64,000 nt of DNA from Candidatus Gastranaerophilales bacterium (GTDB taxonomy: Bacteria > Cyanobacteriota > Vampirovibrionia > Gastranaerophilales > Gastranaerophilaceae). Below, piece by piece: positions 52,199 through 61,396 of this stretch (its first letter is position 1; each line of letters opens with the position of its first letter). Where the stretch lies: assembly GCA_910587375.1 (NCBI GenBank), contig CAJULR010000002.1:1-64000 (forward strand). Direction: 5' to 3'. The notes below the pieces were generated by a model. It worked only from the letters and a program-made list of their open reading frames with translations. It did no database searches and was not told where the DNA came from. A program made the translations under genes and the position numbers.

Positions 52199-53133
52199 TG
52201 GGAAATGAATTTGAAATACAACCGGAATTAACAGGCGTTGCGCTTGGCTACACAAATAAAAGCTTTATTGCAGATAAAGTTTTTCCAAAGGTTCCTGTTA
52301 CTCAAGAAGCGTTTAGTTATATGCAATACAACAATGCAGACTTGCTTACGGTTCCTAATACAAGAATTGGCGATACAGGTATCCCAAACAGCATTGAGCT
52401 TGGCGGTAAGGAATTAACAGCAAAAGTTGAAAACCACGCCCTCATAGAGAGGATATCCATGCAAAAAATTCAAAACGCCAAAAATTCAAGCCGAAAAATT
52501 GATTTAAAATCAATTGCCACAATGCAATTAACCGATACTTTAAAAGCAGGTGCCGAGGTAAGGCTGTCACAGATTTTGAGTACAACATCAAACTATGGCG
52601 GTAATGCAAAAGTGCTTAAATCTGATGAAAAAATCAACAACTCAAATTGCAATGCGGTCGATTTGATTCAGGATTCAATTGACGAGATGTTCCAAAAAGC
52701 AAATACAATGGTGACTTCACGCTATGCAATGTCAAAATTAAGACGAAATCCTTATATTGTAGGTGCTTGTCGTAAAAACTCTGCAACATCGGGTATCGTG
52801 TCTATTGAAGACCTCAAAGACCTTTTTGAGCTCGATAACATCTTTGTTGGTGAAACCATTGTAAATACAGCAAAAAAAGGACAGAAAGCTAATTATGCAG
52901 CAGCTTGGCAAAATGACATCTGCCTTATGCACGTAAACCCAGTGGCAAATACTGAATATGGTGTAACATTCGGCTATAATGCAACTCTTGAAGATATAAC
53001 TGTAGGAACAACCACAGATTCGTTGCCGGGTACAAAAGGCTGCGAAATCATCAAGGCATACGAATCAAATATAAACCTTATTGTTTGCCCTGAATGTGGC
53101 TATTTACTTAAAGACGTGCTTGAGAGGAAATAA
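52198..53133 (+). CDS. Major capsid protein
   Basis: A 311-residue protein in the position of the major head subunit. FIADKVFPKVPVTQEAFSYM and RIGDTGIPNSIELG match the Mu-like capsid family, and CPECGYLLKDVL at the C-terminus is unusual in carrying a CxxC pair. No cleavage prodomain is obvious. It is translationally coupled to DUF2190 upstream and gp36 downstream. Confidence 0.8.
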   Translation: MGNEFEIQPELTGVALGYTNKSFIADKVFPKVPVTQEAFSYMQYNNADLLTVPNTRIGDTGIPNSIELGGKELTAKVENHALIERISMQKIQNAKNSSRKIDLKSIATMQLTDTLKAGAEVRLSQILSTTSNYGGNAKVLKSDEKINNSNCNAVDLIQDSIDEMFQKANTMVTSRYAMSKLRRNPYIVGACRKNSATSGIVSIEDLKDLFELDNIFVGETIVNTAKKGQKANYAAAWQNDICLMHVNPVANTEYGVTFGYNATLEDITVGTTTDSLPGTKGCEIIKAYESNINLIVCPECGYLLKDVLERK

Positions 53134-53594
53134 TGCCATACAGCACTCTGGAAAACCTAACATCTTTAATTCCAATGCAGGAGCTCATCAATTTAACCAA
53201 TGATGAGGCTCTTGCCCGGGATATAAAGGTAGTAAATAAAAAGCAGGTTGAAAATGCCATATCATACGCAGATGAGCTTATAAATTCATATCTTAGAAAT
53301 AAATATCGGCTTCCTCTAAAGTTTGTGCCGCAGATTATAACCCAAATTTCGGTTGACATTGCAGCATTCAGACTTTATTCAAGGCGCCCAAGAAAACTGC
53401 CGGAGCACATAAAAGACAGTTACGACACGGCAATTAAAACGTTAAGCGAAATTCAAAAAGAACACATCATTTTGGATTTGCCGCACGAACACCCTGAAAA
53501 AGAAGTATCAAAACCCGCCCCAATGATTATTACAAACAAAGGAGCAAATTCAAAAATATTTTCTGATGATGTAATGAAAGGATTCAGACTTTGA
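53133..53594 (+). CDS. Head-tail connector, Mu gp36-like (DUF1320)
   Basis: A 153-residue protein of the DUF1320 family. LENLTSLIPMQELINLTND, the helix VENAISYADELINSYLRNKY and ITQISVDIAAFRLYSRR are typical of gp36-like adaptors. It overlaps the gp37-like gene by four bases. Confidence 0.8.
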   Translation: MPYSTLENLTSLIPMQELINLTNDEALARDIKVVNKKQVENAISYADELINSYLRNKYRLPLKFVPQIITQISVDIAAFRLYSRRPRKLPEHIKDSYDTAIKTLSEIQKEHIILDLPHEHPEKEVSKPAPMIITNKGANSKIFSDDVMKGFRL

Positions 53595-54127
53595 TAGATA
53601 TTGTTGAAAACAGCATATCAAAAACACTCTTGGAAAATTTCCCGGAATTTGATGTTCAACCATTCCCGGTTGATTTTGAACAATTCAACTATACATCATC
53701 TGTCGGGTGCTTCTTAACCAGATTTGAAAATATGGTTTTTCAGGCTCAAAGCACCTTAACTGCTGTAAACTGTAATGTTGATTATAATTTCACAGTATTT
53801 TTCTCCGCAAGGTATCTTCAAAACCACAGAGAAGCTTATCAGTTTTTGAAAAAAATAATCCGGCTTTTAAACGGTCTTAATATTTTAAACAAAAGATTAA
53901 CATTGAAAAAACTTGCTTTTGAAGATGAAATCAATGGCGACCTTTGGTATTCGCTCGGGGTATGTATAAACTTACCCGTAATCGATGAAAATAAAAATTT
54001 AAGCATATCAGACGACCCGATTGAAACACTGTTTGGCACGTCAGTCGGTGCAAAAGACGGAAACGATGAGTTTTCGTCTGTAGCACTACGCAGCACGTCA
54101 GTCGGTGAAAATATAGGAGCAGCATAA
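53591..54127 (+). CDS. Mu gp37-like protein (DUF1834)
   Basis: A 178-residue protein of the DUF1834/gp37 family, a tail terminator or connector: IVENSISKTLLENFPEFDVQPFP and a central GCFLTRFENMVF. The C-terminus has a near-repeat (GTSVGAKDGNDEFSS, then RSTSVGENIGAA). It is followed by one base and then the sheath gene. Confidence 0.7.
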   Translation: MIDIVENSISKTLLENFPEFDVQPFPVDFEQFNYTSSVGCFLTRFENMVFQAQSTLTAVNCNVDYNFTVFFSARYLQNHREAYQFLKKIIRLLNGLNILNKRLTLKKLAFEDEINGDLWYSLGVCINLPVIDENKNLSISDDPIETLFGTSVGAKDGNDEFSSVALRSTSVGENIGAA

Positions 54128-54128
54128 A

Positions 54129-55556
54129 ATGACAGATTATTTACACGGCGCAGAAACTAAAGAACAGGAATCTTTAAATTTTGTAATTGAAGATGCCGAC
54201 ATTTCAAGCGTTGTTGTTATAGGCACAATGCCGACTTATGAGATTGAAAACCCTCAAAAGGTTTCAAAGGTGGTAAATTATAATTACGTTGGCACAATTG
54301 GCAACAATATTGAAGGCTTTACAATCCCTGAAGCTGTTCAAACCATTCTTGATTTATCAGGCGGAGCAAACATTTATTGCATAAATGTTTTTGATAACGA
54401 TAAACATACGGCGACAGTTGATAAAACAATCACTTTTGCGGATGGTGTTTGCGTTTTATCTGAAACGGGTATTCAAAACCTTGTATTGAAGCAAGGTGAA
54501 GACGAGCTTGGGCTTGATGTTGATTTTGAATTTGACCCAAAAACAGGAAAAATAACTGTTTTAGAGGGTGGAACACTTGAAGACAATCAGGAAAATGTAA
54601 CCGCAAGTTATAAATATGTTGATTTTACAAAGGTTACAGATGCTGATGTCATAGGCGCTGTTGATAAAAACAACGTAAGAACAGGGCTGCAAGCCATTTG
54701 GGATATTGTAGCGGAATATGGTGTGGTTCCGGGTATTGTTATTGCCCCAGGGTTTGCCTCAAAAAACGTAAGGACAGCAATTGAAACCATATCAGAAAAA
54801 CTTAGAGCTTTTTCGTATGTTGATTTGCCTAAAGGCACAAACGTTAATCTAATTGAAAAGGCACGACTCAAAGAGGTTGAAGGGATTGATTTAACTACAT
54901 CTTCAAGGCGTTTAATGCCTTGCGGCCCTTGGATGCAAAGATACAACCAATATCAAGATATTACATCTTTAAAACCCCTAAGCCCTGTAGCAGCAGGCTT
55001 GAGAGTGAAGCTCGACAGGGAAAGAAACTGCGCAAAATCAATTGATAACACCGCAATTCCAATTGCAAAAGGTATGGAATTCCCTATTTCATTTATATTG
55101 GATGACCCGACAACGGATTCAAACAGAATGAATGCCAAAGGTGTTGCAACTGTTATTAACCACAAAGGAACTTATTATTTTTGGGGTAGCAGAAACGCAG
55201 GCTTTCCTTCTCAATCAGGTATCAAAACCTTTGAGCATTGCCAAAGAACAACTGATTTTATCATAAAAAGCATTCAGGATGCACAGTTTGTCTGTGTTGG
55301 TGAAAAAATCACTCGTGGCTTTATTGATGATATTATCGCAAAAATTAACGATAAATTCACAGCTTGGGCAAGCGGGGACGACCCTTTAATATATGGCGGT
55401 GAAGCGTATTTTGATGAAAGCATAAATACGGCTGAAAGCATTGCAAACGGACATCTTCGGCTTTCTTGGAGTTATTGCCCGGTGGCTTGTGCTGAACGTA
55501 TTACAAACTTACCGTATCTGGATATAACAATCATTACAAAGAGCCTTGCAGGCTAA
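54129..55556 (+). CDS. Contractile tail sheath protein
   Basis: A 475-residue sheath subunit. The conserved C-terminal half is clear: GPWMQRYNQYQDITSLKPLSPVAAGL, KAKGVATVINHKGTYYFWGSRN-like sequence, then FEHCQRTTDFI and WSYCPVACAERI. Upstream, VVPGIVIAPGFASKNVRTAIE is the usual middle segment. The presence of sheath and tube shows a myovirus-type contractile tail. Confidence 0.9.
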   Translation: MTDYLHGAETKEQESLNFVIEDADISSVVVIGTMPTYEIENPQKVSKVVNYNYVGTIGNNIEGFTIPEAVQTILDLSGGANIYCINVFDNDKHTATVDKTITFADGVCVLSETGIQNLVLKQGEDELGLDVDFEFDPKTGKITVLEGGTLEDNQENVTASYKYVDFTKVTDADVIGAVDKNNVRTGLQAIWDIVAEYGVVPGIVIAPGFASKNVRTAIETISEKLRAFSYVDLPKGTNVNLIEKARLKEVEGIDLTTSSRRLMPCGPWMQRYNQYQDITSLKPLSPVAAGLRVKLDRERNCAKSIDNTAIPIAKGMEFPISFILDDPTTDSNRMNAKGVATVINHKGTYYFWGSRNAGFPSQSGIKTFEHCQRTTDFIIKSIQDAQFVCVGEKITRGFIDDIIAKINDKFTAWASGDDPLIYGGEAYFDESINTAESIANGHLRLSWSYCPVACAERITNLPYLDITIITKSLAG

Positions 55557-55573
55557 AAAGATAGGAGTACGCA

Positions 55574-56080
55574 ATGGGAGTAGTTTTTACAAGAGCAAAT
55601 GTATATTTGGGAAAATCCCTGTTTTTAATTTCAAATAAAGTAACAGGGCCTGATATTGATATGGAAACAACCACAATTACACACGGGCTTGGAAGCTTTG
55701 ATGTAAATACAGCATTCAAAGCAATGAAAGCAAGTATTAACATACAGGGCTACGACAAAGATGTTTTCAGATCTGTTGCAAACCCTTATTCAGAGCTGAA
55801 TTTTACAATCTATGGCTCCCTTGATGAATATACAAACGAAACCCTTGCAAAATCAGAACAGGCAAAATTAATTATAAGGGCTTCAAGCCAAAAATTTGCC
55901 CTTTTACCTGAACTTGAAGCACAAAAAAATCCTGACTGGAATATAGATTTCAATGCTTCAGCTGCAAAACTTTATATCGAAGGAAAAGAAGAATATGCAA
56001 TCGACAACATCAATCTGATTTACAGAATTCGTGGTGTTGATTTGCTTACAAAGGTTAGAAAAAATTTAGCACTAAATTAA
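55574..56080 (+). CDS. Major tail tube protein
   Basis: A 168-residue tube subunit of the P2 FII/Mu gpM type: MGVVFTRANVYLGKSL, PDIDMETTTITHGLGSFDVN and RIRGVDLLTKVRKNL. Directly downstream of the sheath with its own AGGAG. Confidence 0.9.
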   Translation: MGVVFTRANVYLGKSLFLISNKVTGPDIDMETTTITHGLGSFDVNTAFKAMKASINIQGYDKDVFRSVANPYSELNFTIYGSLDEYTNETLAKSEQAKLIIRASSQKFALLPELEAQKNPDWNIDFNASAAKLYIEGKEEYAIDNINLIYRIRGVDLLTKVRKNLALN

Positions 56081-56097
56081 TATAAGGAGAAATAAAA

Positions 56098-56376
56098 ATG
56101 GCAGCAACTAAAACAACAGAAAAAACAACTGATAATCTAATTAAAGGAACACTCCCAAGCGGGATTAAGGTTGAATTTGACCCTTCAAAAAGCACCGGGC
56201 ATACATTGATGAAAGCAAGAAAAGCTTCAGGCGGTTTTGCAACGGTTATTTATATAATGGCTGAAATTGCAACCTTTGATGGCGAAAAATTACCAGCACC
56301 CGAAATTTTAAACTACCAAGACCACGATGTAATAGCAATTGAAGAACTTTGGGAGAGCGCAAAACCGGGAAAGTAA
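56098..56376 (+). CDS. Tail assembly chaperone (Mu gp41-like)
   Basis: A 92-residue protein of the phage tail assembly chaperone family: GTLPSGIKVEFDPSKSTGHTL and FDGEKLPAPEILNYQDHDVIAIEELW. It coats the tape measure during tail growth. Its last codons carry the slippery heptamer G GGA AAG just before the stop, so part of the product is extended into the next frame. Confidence 0.8.
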   Translation: MAATKTTEKTTDNLIKGTLPSGIKVEFDPSKSTGHTLMKARKASGGFATVIYIMAEIATFDGEKLPAPEILNYQDHDVIAIEELWESAKPGK

Positions 56377-56534
56377 TCCCGGATACCGAAATGATGGCTT
56401 TTATAGCTCATTTTCTACATTTTTCTAAAAATGAAATTCTTGAGATGACATTTGATGAAATTATTTTTTGGTTCAATGAAGCCCACTCCCTTTGGGAAAA
56501 ATTACAGCCAAAAGTTTCCAATGAACAGATTTAA
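56349..56534 (+). CDS. -1 frameshift extension of the tail assembly chaperone
   Basis: A frame -1 to the previous gene, with residues VIPDTEMMAFIAHFLHF onward as the meaningful part. A ribosome slipping at 56367-56373 would continue from codon 92 of the upstream gene into GTA ATC CCG GAT and add 54 residues. The ATG at 56349 has no ribosome-binding site, so fusion is the likelier mode of expression. A 6-bp CCGGGA/TCCCGG hairpin spans the site. Confidence 0.7.
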   Translation: MGERKTGKVIPDTEMMAFIAHFLHFSKNEILEMTFDEIIFWFNEAHSLWEKLQPKVSNEQI

Positions 56535-56553
56535 TTCCGCATTTTATCCTTAC

Positions 56554-56575
56554 AAAGGGGCTTTTATGCCCCTTT
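56554..56575 (+). terminator. Intercistronic hairpin before the tape measure gene
   Basis: AAAGGGGC pairs perfectly with GCCCCTTT around TTTTAT. With no long T tract and the operon continuing, it may lower rather than end transcription, or protect an mRNA end. Confidence 0.55.
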
Positions 56576-56595
56576 AATCTTATGAAAGATTTTTT

Positions 56596-58602
56596 ATGTG
56601 TCCTGCTGATATGAAAGTAAATCTTTATCTAAAAGCCTTCGACACCATGAGTGGTGTCGTAAAGTCAGCGTGCGCACAATCTGATGAGGCTTTTGAAAAG
56701 ACAAATAAACACCTTGAAGACACCGCAAACAAGTTTGATAAAGCAGGACAAAAGGCTGCGGTTTTTGGCGGCGCTCTTGTTGCAGTATCCGGGTTGAATG
56801 CTAAAATTGCAGGTGACTTTGAAGCCGGGATGAACAATGTTTCAACTCTTATTGATACAGAAACTGAAAGTCTAAAGGCAATGGGAGCCGAGGTTTTAAA
56901 GATTGGTAAAAATTCTCCAAAAGCCATATCAGATTTAACAGATGGTCTTTATTCCATACGTTCAGCCGGAATTAGCGCTGATGAACAGTTTAAGGTTTTG
57001 GCAGGTTCTGAAAAACTATCAGTTGCAGGGCTTTCAACCACAGCTGAAGCTGTTGATATTGCAACATCTGCAATAAACGCCTTTAATCTAAAGGGCAAAG
57101 AAGCGGACGGCATTTATGATATGTTCTTTAAAGTTGTAAAGTATGGGAAAACTAACATTTCAGAATTTGCTCAAGGGTTTGGTTCTGTTGCAGGGGTTGT
57201 TGCCGCCGCAGGAATTCAACTTGATGAATATTCGGCCTCTGTTGCCGCGATGACAACTTCAGGATTAAAGGCAAATATTGCACATACTCAAATGAAGGCC
57301 GCAATTGCAGGGCTTTCTCGTGGCTCAAAAGAACAAATGGCAATATTTAAAAACCTTGGTGCGAAAAATTTCCCGGATTTAATCAAAAAATCAGGCGGGG
57401 TCGTAAACGCCTTTGATAAGATTTATAAGGGGGTTAACGGTAACCAATCAAAATTAATCCAGCTCGTAGGGTCGGTTGAAGGGTATAATGCCATTTTATC
57501 TTTAACAGGTGCCAATAATAAAACCTACCTTCAAACCCTTAACGATATGAGAAACGGCGGAGATTCGCTATATGAAGCTTATAGAAAGCAAACCGAAGGC
57601 TTAAATAACCAGATGGCGATTATGAAGAATAACGCCGAGGCTTTAAGTATTAAATTCGGCACCGGGCTTCTGCCTGTAATTAAAGCGGCTGGCGGCACTT
57701 TTCAAACCGTTTCGGGCATTATTGATAAAATGCCTCCCGGACTTACAAGTTTTGTTTCAATTGCAGCAGCAGGAATTGGTGTTGTAAGCTTATTTGGCGG
57801 CACTGCTTTAATGGCAGTTGGCGGCATTATAAGAAATGTAATTTTGCTTAGAAAAGTTATGCGCGGTTTTTCAATTGCAGCTTGGGCAAATCCCGCTTTA
57901 CTCCCCATAATTGGAGTTACGGCAGGAATTGTAGCACTTGGAGTGGCAGGGGTTTATTGTTACAAAAAATTTGAAGGGTTTAGAAATGTTTGTCAAGGCA
58001 CTTGGGCTGTAGTAAAAGCCGGCGGCGCCTGGCTTGCTGTTTTATGGCAAGGTTTTTTAACAGGTACAAGTACTGTATGGAATTTTATAAAACCGGCTGC
58101 ACTTTTTGCCGCAAAAATTTTAGGTTGGATAACCCCCATAGGTCTTGCAGTTAAAGCCATTCAGGCTTTATGGAGTTGGATAGGAAAATTAATTAATAAA
58201 GCAGGCGGCCTAAGAGGTATAGGCGGAAAGCTTAAAGAATGGGGCGATAAACAATCCGAAAAAGCGGCAGAAATTAACAAAGGCATTAAAGCTGATAGAG
58301 GTGTTGATGGTTCACACGCAAACGGGCTCGATTATGTACCGTTTGATGGCTATGTAGCAGAGCTTCACAAAGGCGAAACTGTTTTAACAGCGCCTGAAGC
58401 CAATCGTTGGCGCACCGGGCAATCCATAAACAATTCTTCATCTGAAACCATTAAAATCGATTTTCACCCTTCAATTAATTGGAGCAGTAACGTTTCAAAC
58501 ACTTCAAAACAAGAGTTTCTGACTCTTCTTTATCAATTCAAAGAGGAGCTTGTAAAAATAATTTTAGAAGTATTAAAGCGTAGAGAGGCAAGGGCTTATT
58601 AA
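56596..58602 (+). CDS. Tail tape measure protein
   Basis: A 668-residue tape measure protein of the TP901 type, which sets tail length. The core GDFEAGMNNVSTLIDTE, ISDLTDGLYSIRSAGIS, ISEFAQGFGSVAGVVAAAGI and the MKNNAEALSIKFGTGLLP segment are typical. Several hydrophobic stretches lie between residues 380 and 520. The length is short for the family, implying a short tail. The ribosome-binding site is weak. Confidence 0.9.
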   Translation: MCPADMKVNLYLKAFDTMSGVVKSACAQSDEAFEKTNKHLEDTANKFDKAGQKAAVFGGALVAVSGLNAKIAGDFEAGMNNVSTLIDTETESLKAMGAEVLKIGKNSPKAISDLTDGLYSIRSAGISADEQFKVLAGSEKLSVAGLSTTAEAVDIATSAINAFNLKGKEADGIYDMFFKVVKYGKTNISEFAQGFGSVAGVVAAAGIQLDEYSASVAAMTTSGLKANIAHTQMKAAIAGLSRGSKEQMAIFKNLGAKNFPDLIKKSGGVVNAFDKIYKGVNGNQSKLIQLVGSVEGYNAILSLTGANNKTYLQTLNDMRNGGDSLYEAYRKQTEGLNNQMAIMKNNAEALSIKFGTGLLPVIKAAGGTFQTVSGIIDKMPPGLTSFVSIAAAGIGVVSLFGGTALMAVGGIIRNVILLRKVMRGFSIAAWANPALLPIIGVTAGIVALGVAGVYCYKKFEGFRNVCQGTWAVVKAGGAWLAVLWQGFLTGTSTVWNFIKPAALFAAKILGWITPIGLAVKAIQALWSWIGKLINKAGGLRGIGGKLKEWGDKQSEKAAEINKGIKADRGVDGSHANGLDYVPFDGYVAELHKGETVLTAPEANRWRTGQSINNSSSETIKIDFHPSINWSSNVSNTSKQEFLTLLYQFKEELVKIILEVLKRREARAY

Positions 58603-59342
58603 TGTTTGAAAAATGGAATATGCTAAAAGTTCTTAATATGATTGAAGCTCCAGGTTTTAAAAAGGAATACACCTATAATAAAATGCCGTGCATAAATTCA
58701 AAACCGAGACTTCAGCGGGGCAATGAAAATTTGCTTGAATTTAGCGTATTTTTGCCGCTTCATCATTCTTTCTGTAACCCTAAAAAAGTTATAGAAACCG
58801 TTGAACAATGTGCGCTTGAAGGAGATGTTATCGATTGGGTTTACCAAAAAGAATATCAGGGGCAATTTACGGTAACTGCAATTGAAAAAACCTTAACAAG
58901 AGCACTTAAAGGCACAATTATTTATGCCGAAATTAATTTTAATCTGCTTGAAGTGCCAATTGACCCTGATTTTAAACCTGAGGGTAAAACCGGTTTAATT
59001 GATGAAACAAAAGCGGTCGGCGAAAATAATTCAAAAATTAAAGAATTGGCTGCAAAAGCAAAGGTTTCAGCGGTTGAATCGTTTAAAGAAAACATTAACA
59101 CTGCCCTTTTGAATACATCTTTAAGTGATATGGGCAAGGAGCTTGTCAGAACTGTATCAAATTCTGTTGTAAAAGATATTTCGGGCGTTGATGTCGGAGA
59201 TTTATACAACACTGTCGGGGCCTATGCGGACGCCGTTAAAAATAACGGGAACCTAAGTCCTGCCGAAGCGTTAAACGTGGCACAAAGCATAAGGGCCATT
59301 CCTAAATTAATGCTGGATGGCAGTCTTAGAGGAGGTTTTTAG
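58602..59342 (+). CDS. Tail protein, P2 GpU-like or Mu gpN-like
   Basis: A 246-residue tail protein. The N-terminal 120 residues (KKEYTYNKMPCINSKPRLQRGNEN, then EGDVIDWVYQKEYQGQFTVTAIEKT) fit GpU-type proteins. The C-terminal part is helical and of a kind seen in longer Mu-type proteins. It starts one base before the tape measure stop and ends one base before gpX. Confidence 0.65.
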   Translation: MFEKWNMLKVLNMIEAPGFKKEYTYNKMPCINSKPRLQRGNENLLEFSVFLPLHHSFCNPKKVIETVEQCALEGDVIDWVYQKEYQGQFTVTAIEKTLTRALKGTIIYAEINFNLLEVPIDPDFKPEGKTGLIDETKAVGENNSKIKELAAKAKVSAVESFKENINTALLNTSLSDMGKELVRTVSNSVVKDISGVDVGDLYNTVGAYADAVKNNGNLSPAEALNVAQSIRAIPKLMLDGSLRGGF

Positions 59343-59555
59343 ATGACCTCTTATATTCTCTACACAACCGGGCAAAACGAAAGATGGGATACAATCGCCT
59401 ATAAATTTGGCAGCACTTACGATATTGCGCCCATAATTGAGGCAAATCCACATGTAAAGATAAGCCCGATAATACCTGAAGGAACGGTTTTAAAAATCCC
59501 AGTACCCGAAATGAAAGCAAACGATAAAGCGAGGCTGCCTATATGGAAACAATAA
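59343..59555 (+). CDS. Tail protein X (LysM-like)
   Basis: A 70-residue gpX homologue. The LysM-like fold reads YTTGQNERWDTIAYKFGS, then IIEANPHVKISPIIPEGTVLKIP. It forms part of the tail hub. It overlaps the gpD gene by 13 bases. Confidence 0.85.
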   Translation: MTSYILYTTGQNERWDTIAYKFGSTYDIAPIIEANPHVKISPIIPEGTVLKIPVPEMKANDKARLPIWKQ

Positions 59556-60535
59556 CAAATAAACCTCCAAAACCTGTCGTGACACTTCTTTACAACGGCA
59601 AAGATGCAAGTAAAGATTTTTCAAAATATTTAAGATGTTTAACCTTTAATGAGTTTGAAGATGAACAATCAGACGAACTTACGCTTGCTTTAAATAATGA
59701 TGACGGATATTTTTCAGACCTTTGGTATCCAAATAAGGGTGATAAAATTACCGTTTCAATTCAATATGGTGAAGACATTTTTGAACCGGGCACATTTACA
59801 ATTGATGATAATTCTTTTAATTGGGGTTTATCAGGTGACACTGTTGAGATTAAAGCGCTTGCAACTTCAACAAATTTTTCTGTCCGCACTCAAAAAATAA
59901 AGAATTGGACAGGAAAAACCTTAAATCAAATTGCAAATGAAATTGGAAAATCCTACGGGTTCAAGGTTTTGGGCAATACAGGAAGTATAAAAATCGGTAC
60001 AATTGTTCAAAAGAATGAGTCAGATATTGCCTTTTTGAAGCGTGTTTCAAAGCTTTACGGGTATATTTTTAACATAAAAGATGGGCTTTTAACCTTTAGT
60101 TCTCTTGAAGAGCTTGAAAAAGGTGAATCTTTATTTACCTTATCTAAATCATCAGATATTGAGGATTTATCCTTAAATGACACAGTAACAAAGATTTACG
60201 GTAAAGCAAAAGTTCAATATTTGGATTTAAAAACAAAATCAATTAAAACCTATACGGCGGTCGGAAATACGGAAATTACAAATGTCTTAACTGTTTACAA
60301 AAGATGTTCTTCATTGTCTGAAGCAAAAATTGTTGCACAGTCTGCCTTAAAAAATTCGAGCAGAGAAGTTGCAGGCAGGATTCAGCCTTCAAAACCAAAT
60401 AAACTTTTTATGGCCGGAGTAAATTTTGATTTAGTTGGGATTGGTAAACACGAAGGCAAATACCACATTAAAGCCCATACATTAAAAATTGATGAATCCG
60501 GGTTAAAGCAGGAAGGAGAGATTGTAAAATGTTAG
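59543..60535 (+). CDS. Baseplate hub, late control gene D protein
   Basis: A 330-residue gpD/gp27-type hub protein: LTFNEFEDEQSDELTLALNNDDG, YGEDIFEPGTFTIDD, LNQIANEIGKSYGFKV and IVQKNESDIAFLKRVSKLYGY are diagnostic. The gpV gene begins seven bases before its end. Confidence 0.85.
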   Translation: METITNKPPKPVVTLLYNGKDASKDFSKYLRCLTFNEFEDEQSDELTLALNNDDGYFSDLWYPNKGDKITVSIQYGEDIFEPGTFTIDDNSFNWGLSGDTVEIKALATSTNFSVRTQKIKNWTGKTLNQIANEIGKSYGFKVLGNTGSIKIGTIVQKNESDIAFLKRVSKLYGYIFNIKDGLLTFSSLEELEKGESLFTLSKSSDIEDLSLNDTVTKIYGKAKVQYLDLKTKSIKTYTAVGNTEITNVLTVYKRCSSLSEAKIVAQSALKNSSREVAGRIQPSKPNKLFMAGVNFDLVGIGKHEGKYHIKAHTLKIDESGLKQEGEIVKC

Positions 60536-60996
60536 AATTTGGTACAGTAAAAGAAATAAAAGGGTTGGAAGCAAGAGTACATTTTGAAGCCTGGGGCTTA
60601 GAGGATATGTGGCTTAAGGTGCCGCAAAAGTTTACTGTAACAAAAAAATCAAAGATAATGCCTGAAATCGGGCAGCTGGTGGCTGTTATTTTAACAGATG
60701 ACCTATGTGACGGGGTCATTTTAGGCGGAATTTATAACGAGATTGACCTGCCCCCTGAAGATTTAGGAGATGATTTTATTCAATTTGAAGACGGCTCTTC
60801 AATTTCGCACGCAGAAGGTTCAAAATCTTTTAATTTAACCGTCGATAATCTTTTTGTAAGCAAAAATATTATAGCAGGCGGCGAAGTGCAGGATTCAAAA
60901 GGCACACTTGATTCGGTAAGACAACATTCAAACACCCACGAACACCCGAATGGCAACAACGGTTCAAGCACAAGAAAACCTTCAACGACAGTTTAA
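60529..60996 (+). CDS. Baseplate assembly protein V (spike)
   Basis: A 155-residue gpV-type protein with an N-terminal OB-fold (VKEIKGLEARVHFEAWGLED, MPEIGQLVAVIL), a central beta-helical part and a C-terminal THEHPNGNNGSST motif whose His residues fit the iron-binding spike tip. Confidence 0.85.
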   Translation: MLEFGTVKEIKGLEARVHFEAWGLEDMWLKVPQKFTVTKKSKIMPEIGQLVAVILTDDLCDGVILGGIYNEIDLPPEDLGDDFIQFEDGSSISHAEGSKSFNLTVDNLFVSKNIIAGGEVQDSKGTLDSVRQHSNTHEHPNGNNGSSTRKPSTTV

Positions 60997-61087
60997 TAAT
61001 AATAATTTTATAAATAATTAATATGAAACAAAAAAGAAAATTTAAGAAAATAAGAGTATGGAAAGCCGTCAACATAAAAGAGATTCA

Positions 61088-61396
61088 ATGAATGAAACTA
61101 TTTCAGGCAAAGAAGATGTTAAACAGTGTGTTACAACTATTGCCTCTACCCAAAAAGGCAGCGTACCTTTTATGCCTGAATTTGGATGTGACCTAATGCC
61201 TGCAATAGGTGAAAAATCACCGCTTGCAATCGATTATTTAATCGGGGTTTATTCAAAAGAAATTCCCCTTCAAGAGCCAAGGTGCGAAGTAACAGATGTT
61301 GTTGGAGATTTTACGGAAGACGGAAAAATCAAAATGATAATCTATTTTTCACACAAAGAAGATGGAAGTAAAGACTTTACGGAGGTTTATGTGTAA
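61088..61396 (+). CDS. Baseplate wedge, GpW/gp25-like
   Basis: A 102-residue protein of the gpW/gp25 family: DVKQCVTTIASTQKGSVPFMPEFGCDL is the conserved core. AAAGAG five bases before ATG 61088 gives the chosen start; ATG 61058 in the same frame is possible but has a poor site. It joins gpJ by one shared base. Confidence 0.8.
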   Translation: MNETISGKEDVKQCVTTIASTQKGSVPFMPEFGCDLMPAIGEKSPLAIDYLIGVYSKEIPLQEPRCEVTDVVGDFTEDGKIKMIIYFSHKEDGSKDFTEVYV

